DNA of 12,047 nt from Planctomycetaceae bacterium UBA2972 (GTDB lineage Bacteria > Planctomycetota > Planctomycetia > Pirellulales > Pirellulaceae), in contig DEAW01000226.1 in assembly GCA_002348315.1 (NCBI GenBank), positions 1 to 12,047 of the forward strand, written 5' to 3'. This document shows positions 7,881 through 12,047 of this stretch, in pieces; within the stretch, counting starts at the first letter, position 1; the number at the start of each line of letters is the position of its first letter. The notes under the pieces were generated by a model. The model worked only from the letters and a program-made list of their open reading frames with translations, was not told the DNA's origin and did no database searches. The translations under genes were made by a program, and so were the position numbers.

Positions 7881-7885
7881 TCCTT
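7881..7885 (-). promoter_or_regulatory. Shine-Dalgarno of the gspL-like gene
   Basis: AAGGA with 7-base spacing to ATG at 7873, in the 22-base gap after gspK. It fixes the gspL start and allows independent initiation, unlike the overlapped genes before it. Confidence 0.7.
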
Positions 7886-7895
7886 ATGAATAATG

Positions 7896-9545
7896 TTATT
7901 GAATCGAGGGGAGGACTGTTTGGTCGTTTCCGGCGTATTGCAAGCCTAACACGTCCAGGGGATACCCACGGCCTAAATGGCTTAGGTCACGCCACAAAAG
8001 AATACGAGGTGTAACGGTTGTAGCGTCTATGACGACTTCACCGCGGGCGGAAGCTGTGCCACCTTCGTAGTAGCCGATAATTTGTGCACGAAATACGCTA
8101 CCGCCACCGCAGATAAAGGGCTGTAGCGCTTTCATGTCCTCAAGTGTGAAAGGTACGCCTCCCAATAAAAAGCTGATCCCGGATTGCTTCAGCAGCCAGG
8201 TTTCGTGTCGATAATAGTTCTGCTGATCCTGATAAGGGTCGATGGATCGGGTCTGCAGGATGAAGTCAATCAGCTCATCATCGAGGCCCGGGACACCCTG
8301 CAGGAGCAAACGCGGAGCCTGGTTGATATTGAGACGCCCGGGGATCGTTGGGTTTGATGATGTCGACGCATTATCCATCAGGCGGTCCAGTGTATTGGCG
8401 AGGCTAATGTCGAGCGGATACGCGGGTAGTATATCAATGGGTTCATCATCGATAAGGTCAGGCTCCCAGAGAATCTGTTTGCCGATCAGTTCCAGTACCT
8501 GAGTAATCTCCCGTTCGGGTTCTCGCAGAAAATCGATTTCTACAGCCGACGCTGGTTGCGGGAGGCCATCGGTTTGAGGTTCATCGACGATTTCATATCC
8601 TTGTCGATAAAGAATGATAAAGTTTGCTACTGCCGGATCGAAAACTGACGAAAGGTCCTGATGTAAGGTTTGGAGATCGCTGGAATTCAAGTTGATACGA
8701 GGTTCGCCGTTGATATTTAGATTGTTCTCTTGGCTATACAACGTTAGATAGGCGCTCCATCCTCGATCTAGTGAACCGGTGTTCAGGACTTCATCGCCAC
8801 TGGTGCTATTGGCGATAGATAGAATTTCCTGGACTCGTTGTCGAGCGGGTTCCTCGTGTGTGTCGATTTGTCCATTGCGATTAATGTCGGCACCATACAG
8901 CATTTCGGGGGTGACCCCCCGAACTAATAGGAGTTCTTCGACGGTATTGAATGGTCCGTTGTTTGGCTCGTAGGGTGAGCCAAGAGACTGATAATAGTCA
9001 AATTCGGCGCCAAACTCCCGAGTTTCGTCATCATCATCAATCCAGTCCATAATGGCATCGGCGATATCGACAGTCATCCCGGGCAGTGCCATGAGCATCT
9101 CTCGTCCACCGTTATCCGCGTAAGTGTCGGCGATGACCAGCGCGTTTAGGTTGAGACGCGACGATTCATCTTCCAATCCATAACGATATCCTGCAATGAA
9201 GCCATCGCTGTCAATTGCTGGTGCGATGATGGTAAAGTTTCCTGTTAGATTGGGATTCGTGTCGGGGATGACGTTGATGGCCTGAAACACATTCCGGTTG
9301 TCGTAATCGCCACCTGCGGACATCCGTAGTTCGTGATTCTGTAGTAAGTGAATCCGGGCAGTATCGATTCCGGCATCGACAAGCCATTTAGCCTGAATGT
9401 TTTGTGATGAAAGCGTTGCTGTTTCGTTATGAGTGAACATCAACTCAGAAAATGTATAGGCACCGAGTGATACGATCACGACAACGACGAGCACAATCAT
9501 CAGTGAAGAACCGCGTGTTTTGTGGTGGTATGGTAAGCTAATCAT
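7896..9545 (-). CDS. gspK: Minor pseudopilin GspK, long form with EF-hand-like loop
   Basis: 549 aa, against about 300-330 in classical GspK. The N-terminus has a prepilin-type signal: HHKTRG12 then S13 and a hydrophobic helix (15-35). No Glu stands at +5, which is the known GspK exception and fits a tip pseudopilin. The body holds three copies of a GspK-type helix-hairpin-helix pattern: SRLNLNAL...ALPGMT...IADAIMDWID (129-170), PRINLNSSDL...ANFIILYRQ (282-315) and GRLNINQA...GVPGLDDELIDFILQTR (403-433). After the first module come GPFNTVEELLLVRGVTPEMLYG (197-218) and a canonical EF-hand loop DINRNGQIDTHE (220-231) with D1-N3-N5-I8-D9-E12. GspK is expected to cap the pseudopilus in complex with GspI and GspJ. 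The ATG shares bases 9542-9545 with the gspJ stop, so translation is probably coupled; AGGA lies only 2 bases before the start. Confidence 0.93.
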   Translation of the reverse strand: MISLPYHHKTRGSSLMIVLVVVVIVSLGAYTFSELMFTHNETATLSSQNIQAKWLVDAGIDTARIHLLQNHELRMSAGGDYDNRNVFQAINVIPDTNPNLTGNFTIIAPAIDSDGFIAGYRYGLEDESSRLNLNALVIADTYADNGGREMLMALPGMTVDIADAIMDWIDDDDETREFGAEFDYYQSLGSPYEPNNGPFNTVEELLLVRGVTPEMLYGADINRNGQIDTHEEPARQRVQEILSIANSTSGDEVLNTGSLDRGWSAYLTLYSQENNLNINGEPRINLNSSDLQTLHQDLSSVFDPAVANFIILYRQGYEIVDEPQTDGLPQPASAVEIDFLREPEREITQVLELIGKQILWEPDLIDDEPIDILPAYPLDISLANTLDRLMDNASTSSNPTIPGRLNINQAPRLLLQGVPGLDDELIDFILQTRSIDPYQDQQNYYRHETWLLKQSGISFLLGGVPFTLEDMKALQPFICGGGSVFRAQIIGYYEGGTASARGEVVIDATTVTPRILLWRDLSHLGRGYPLDVLGLQYAGNDQTVLPSIQ

Positions 9546-10531
9546 AGTCCTAAAGCGTCGAGCCCCCCATCATCCTGTTCCAGAGGGCGTATCTTACCTA
9601 CAGGCAAGCGTACAATTTTCTGATATGTCACGGCAACGCGTCCGTCGCTGTCAGTTGTGCTTCCGTAAAACGCATCGAGGACGCCACCGCTGGAGTATGG
9701 AGAGTTAGATCGCATGGTCATTCGAATTTTTACAGCCAGAGGCAGGCCCTCGAATTCATCACTGTCCCAGTATTGCATCCATTGGTAGCCGTCATAATAT
9801 TGAAATTCCAACGCGATCACTTCCGGGGCGAGTAGTTGATCGGTGTCCTGAACACCCTGGAAGTTGCCGTTGTTCATAGCATAAGAGGTAATCGCGCGAC
9901 TCAATTGCCCGCGAACTAAACCGGGCGTGGTGGGATCGTCAATGAAGACATCCTGTGCCGAGGCATCAGTTTCTGAACTAACGTTGCGGCAGTAATAGGA
10001 GACTAACTTCACATCAGAAGGGATATCTTGTAAAGCCCCGGGTTTGCCGGGGTCATACATGGCCTGGTACTCTTCCTGACGTGGAATCCGGCTGATATCG
10101 AGCCGCAATGTCGCCTGATCCCCGTACATCCCCAGGTTCGTTGGGAATGTTGTTTCAAAATCATAAGAAGGAGTGTCCGAGCCATCTCCTGAAAGCAGAT
10201 TACCGGCGGCCCCCATGATGTCGTCCATTCCAAGGTCCGCTCCCTGAAGGATATCCATTGCGCCGTCAAGCGAAATATCAGAGAGAGCAGACTGGACGTC
10301 GACGCCGTTGTACTGGACGGCACTTTTTATGTCCTGAGATATCCGTCCGAGCAAAGCACGGGCGAGTTGTACCTCTTCGACATTGTCACGTTGTTGTTGA
10401 AGAATGTAGAAGTGGTTGCCGATCATTTGCGTGATCATGGCGAACAATAGCCCCGAAAGCGCGAGCGAAATGATCAATTCAAGCAGGGTAACCCCGGCAT
10501 TCTTTTGTAAATGCTTAGGAAGACGTGTCAT
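9542..10531 (-). CDS. gspJ: Minor pseudopilin GspJ
   Basis: 329 aa. Prepilin signal: basic leader to G13, cleavage before V14, then TLLELIISLALSGLLFAMI with Glu at +5, giving the N-terminal helix that packs in the pilus core. LARALLGRISQDIKSA (57-71) and, near the end, VIALEFQYYDG...WDS...LPLAVKIRMTM (238-273) are the conserved GspJ pattern of domain II beta strands. Known GspJ proteins are about 200 aa; much of the excess sits at 73-135, a Gly/Asp/Ser/Met-rich stretch likely to form a surface loop. GspJ is part of the I-J-K tip complex. The gene overlaps both neighbours by ATGA (10528-10531 and 9542-9545). Confidence 0.9.
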   Translation of the reverse strand: MTRLPKHLQKNAGVTLLELIISLALSGLLFAMITQMIGNHFYILQQQRDNVEEVQLARALLGRISQDIKSAVQYNGVDVQSALSDISLDGAMDILQGADLGMDDIMGAAGNLLSGDGSDTPSYDFETTFPTNLGMYGDQATLRLDISRIPRQEEYQAMYDPGKPGALQDIPSDVKLVSYYCRNVSSETDASAQDVFIDDPTTPGLVRGQLSRAITSYAMNNGNFQGVQDTDQLLAPEVIALEFQYYDGYQWMQYWDSDEFEGLPLAVKIRMTMRSNSPYSSGGVLDAFYGSTTDSDGRVAVTYQKIVRLPVGKIRPLEQDDGGLDALGL

Positions 10532-10989
10532 TGAGTTGCCTCCATCTGCATGATCATCTCATGAATTGTCAGGCTTGCATCTTCACTAATCTCTAACTCC
10601 GGATCGATCATCCAGGTATCAAGTTGGAACACTTGAGGCAGAGAGCCATCCACGGGAGTGTATTCCACTAATACACGAATTGCCAGCAGTTTACCTTCAC
10701 CGTCAATCGTTTCGGATTGGATTTCGTAGGTGAACGGCTCCATCGTTTCTTCAGCAGTGAAGGGCATTTTACCTGTGCTGTTAGGCGAGATTAAACCCGT
10801 CTTAACTTCGGCTAATTTCGATTCCGCTAAAAACTGCGCGGTGGTCAGTACCTGGGCTTCGCGTGCGTTGCGAGCGCCCATGCCGATTAACCCGTTGATG
10901 GCAACCATGGAAAGCCCGAGGATGGTGATGGAAACCAAGATTTCCATTAAGGTGAATCCCTGATTGCGGCGGCAGCGTATGGAGATCAT
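10528..10989 (-). CDS. gspI: Minor pseudopilin GspI
   Basis: 153 aa, close to the usual length. Prepilin signal: basic leader MISIRCRRNQG11, cleavage before F12, then FTLMEILVSITILGLSMVAI with Glu at +5. Residues 51-65 (AQFLAESKLAEVKTG) are the hallmark of GspI, seen in proteobacterial relatives as a variant of LAENKLAE. The C-terminal half (86-128) has alternating strands as expected of the compact pseudopilin domain. GspI nucleates the pseudopilus tip with J and K in known systems. AGG 7 bases before the ATG lies inside gspH; start and gspH stop share 10986-10989. Confidence 0.92.
   Translation of the reverse strand: MISIRCRRNQGFTLMEILVSITILGLSMVAINGLIGMGARNAREAQVLTTAQFLAESKLAEVKTGLISPNSTGKMPFTAEETMEPFTYEIQSETIDGEGKLLAIRVLVEYTPVDGSLPQVFQLDTWMIDPELEISEDASLTIHEMIMQMEATQ
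10539..10543 (-). promoter_or_regulatory. Strong Shine-Dalgarno of gspJ, inside gspI
   Basis: GGAGG with 7-base spacing to the gspJ ATG at 10531, within the last codons of gspI. It is the best ribosome binding site of the operon and confirms the overlapped start. Confidence 0.7.
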
Positions 10990-11726
10990 TGGCTTGCCTG
11001 CCTTTGCATATCAAGCTGGCGGATGTCGTCAGCTGAAGCGACTTTCGTAACGTAAGCAACGCCGGTCAAGCCGCGCAGTCGTACCATGATAAAGCCACGA
11101 CCATCGGATGAGCCCAGTCTCAATTCGGTTTGGCTCGTGCTTCCGTCGGGATAGAACAACACAGGCTCAGACCAAACGCCTTGAATCGTATCGGTCATGC
11201 TGGTCTGGCCGGCCTGTGTCGTTAGCTGATTCAGTTGGGCATTACCGAGGATTGCCGAGCGGGCGTCAAATTCAGTTACTGAGCCAACAAACTGAATGTC
11301 TTCGGGTAACTTGTGGGGATAACCGAGCAGTTTGTTGACCGTGTGGTATTTGCTTTCGTTTATCGCCTGGGCGTTGGCAGTACCCATGACATTGAAAAGC
11401 TGTTGGTTTTCCGGGGTGGCTCCGGCTTCGAGGAATTCTTCGCCGGTCGTCCAGGGTTCGATGATGTATCGATTACCTGTGAGTTCATACCGTAGTGCGA
11501 GCGTTTGACCGCTACGCATTGCCTGGTTGCGAGAGCGAGCAAGGTGAATGCGAACTTGATCGCCACCGCGCAAGAGATTTTCAGTACCGGTCATCGCACT
11601 AATGGCAGGGTAAACGATCGCACTGAGTATAACTACTACAACCAACACGACCAGAATCTCAAAAAGTGTAAAACCGTCCCGCTGATCGGAGTGAGCACGA
11701 CGAGTTTTACACTTTTCTGGTTTCAT
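10986..11726 (-). CDS. gspH: Minor pseudopilin GspH
   Basis: 246 aa. A long basic leader (18 residues ending RDG18) precedes cleavage before F19, followed by FTLFEILVVLVVVVILSAI with Glu at +5. Residues 56-83 (GDQVRIHLARSRNQAMRSGQ, then TLALRYEL) fit the GspH domain pattern, in which small pseudopilins carry R-x-x-L-A-R-x-x-A-x-x-x-G. The C-terminal part (about 190-235) has strands with the motif SQTELRLGSSDGRGFIMV. GspH is thought to join the major pseudopilus to the I-J-K tip. GAAGG 9 bases before the ATG supports the start. The gene follows gspG by 56 bases that hold a small hairpin, and it overlaps gspI by 4 bases. FimT/GspH family membership is clear; the length is somewhat above the 160-200 aa common for GspH. 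Confidence 0.88.
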   Translation of the reverse strand: MKPEKCKTRRAHSDQRDGFTLFEILVVLVVVVILSAIVYPAISAMTGTENLLRGGDQVRIHLARSRNQAMRSGQTLALRYELTGNRYIIEPWTTGEEFLEAGATPENQQLFNVMGTANAQAINESKYHTVNKLLGYPHKLPEDIQFVGSVTEFDARSAILGNAQLNQLTTQAGQTSMTDTIQGVWSEPVLFYPDGSTSQTELRLGSSDGRGFIMVRLRGLTGVAYVTKVASADDIRQLDMQRQASQ

Positions 11727-11766
11727 GGAATGTTGCCTTCAAATGGAAAGGCGGTCCGGTAACGGC

Positions 11767-11779
11767 GCGACTGAGTCGC
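11767..11779 (-). promoter_or_regulatory. Small hairpin between gspG and gspH
   Basis: GCGAC and GTCGC pair around a 3-base loop, a few bases after the gspG stop. No T-run follows, so it is not a clear terminator. A hairpin here could protect the gspG 3' end or reduce read-through, so that the major pseudopilin is made in excess over the minor ones; this is inference from position. Confidence 0.35.
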
Positions 11780-11782
11780 AAG

Positions 11783-12047
11783 TTACTGAGCGACGGTGTG
11801 AGTCACATCGTCTTCGGTGTCGGCTGTTCCATCTTCACCAAGACTGATGATCTTAAATCCGGCGCCGTCGGCGGTGTAGTTGTATGGACGTCCCCACGGA
11901 TCGGCAGGGATCTCTGTAGCCTTTAAGTAGGGTCCACGCCATTTTCCGGAGGGAGCATTTGCGGGTTCGTTGAGAAGGCCTTCCAGTCCAATGTCAGTGG
12001 ATGGATAACTTCCAACGTTGAGTTTGTAGAGGTCAAGCGGCTGTTCG
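11783..12047 (-). CDS. gspG: Major pseudopilin GspG, C-terminal part
   Basis: The last 87 codons are in the window; the 5' end, with the prepilin signal, lies beyond 12047. The sequence is plainly GspG. It has LDLYKLNVGSYPSTDIGLEG (residues 4-23 of the visible part), then GKWRGPYLKATEIPADPWGRP, then Y-N-Y and FKIISLGEDG. The YP-x-x-x-x-G-L-x-x-L and D-P-W-G-x-P-Y signatures are family hallmarks. The acidic end (SLGEDGTADTEDD, 68-80) corresponds to the calcium-binding loop that stabilises GspG in known structures. GspG polymerises into the pseudopilus. It is the first gene of the minor-pseudopilin run here. In related clusters gspE and gspF usually lie upstream, outside this window. Confidence 0.95.
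   Translation of the reverse strand, partial: EQPLDLYKLNVGSYPSTDIGLEGLLNEPANAPSGKWRGPYLKATEIPADPWGRPYNYTADGAGFKIISLGEDGTADTEDDVTHTVAQ

Noticed and set aside
8887..8930. Possible dockerin-type domain in GspK
   Set aside because: Only a single EF-hand loop is present; dockerins have two such repeats. Treated as an EF-hand-like loop within GspK.
10009..10323. Minus-strand open frame of 104 codons in another frame within gspJ
   Set aside because: Lies inside gspJ, whose frame encodes a clear pseudopilin; the alternate frame resembles nothing known.
1..12047. Horizontal transfer or mobile-element signs
   Set aside because: No transposase, integrase, tRNA or long repeats were seen, and base composition looks even by eye; the locus reads as a core secretion cluster.

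Overview
The window carries one coherent locus, entirely on the minus strand: most of a type II secretion system / type IV pilus-like (T2SS/T4P superfamily) gene cluster. In transcription order (right to left) it reads gspG (3' part only), gspH, gspI, gspJ, gspK, a gspL/pilM-type gene and a composite gspM/pilO-type gene. A strong intrinsic terminator follows. Then come a very large gspD secretin and, at the left edge, a lipoprotein gene that runs out of the window. No RNA genes, mobile elements, CRISPR arrays or plus-strand genes are supported.

Organism: a didermal bacterium is certain from the secretin and the lipoprotein. The style points to Planctomycetota: a giant secretin with many stacked N-modules, a long GspK with an EF-hand-like loop, a PilM-like GspL, and no separate gspC. 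This assignment is inference from remembered family style, not from a search. I cannot name the genus.

Layout: 11783-12047 is the C-terminal part of the major pseudopilin GspG. 7896-11726 holds the minor pseudopilins H, I, J and K, chained by 4-base ATGA overlaps. 5018-7873 holds two inner-membrane assembly proteins separated by 3 bases. 4801-5017 is a structured intergenic/leader region with a terminator and further inverted repeats. 928-4800 is gspD. 1-867 is a lipoprotein of unassigned family.

How the parts fit: G-K would form the pseudopilus, with H/I/J/K as its tip. The GspL/PilM-like protein and the GspM/PilO-like protein would form the inner-membrane platform (GspE, GspF and the prepilin peptidase are not in the window). 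GspD would be the outer-membrane channel. The most unusual gene is 5018-6265. Its product appears to join a PilO/GspM-like membrane anchor, a cadherin/Ig-like domain, a proline-rich spacer and a C-terminal domain resembling the GspC homology region or PilP. One polypeptide could therefore do the platform-to-secretin linking job normally done by a separate GspC or PilP. The giant secretin (about nine N-type modules instead of four) would project unusually far into the periplasm, and the lipoprotein gene after it is a candidate secretin partner.
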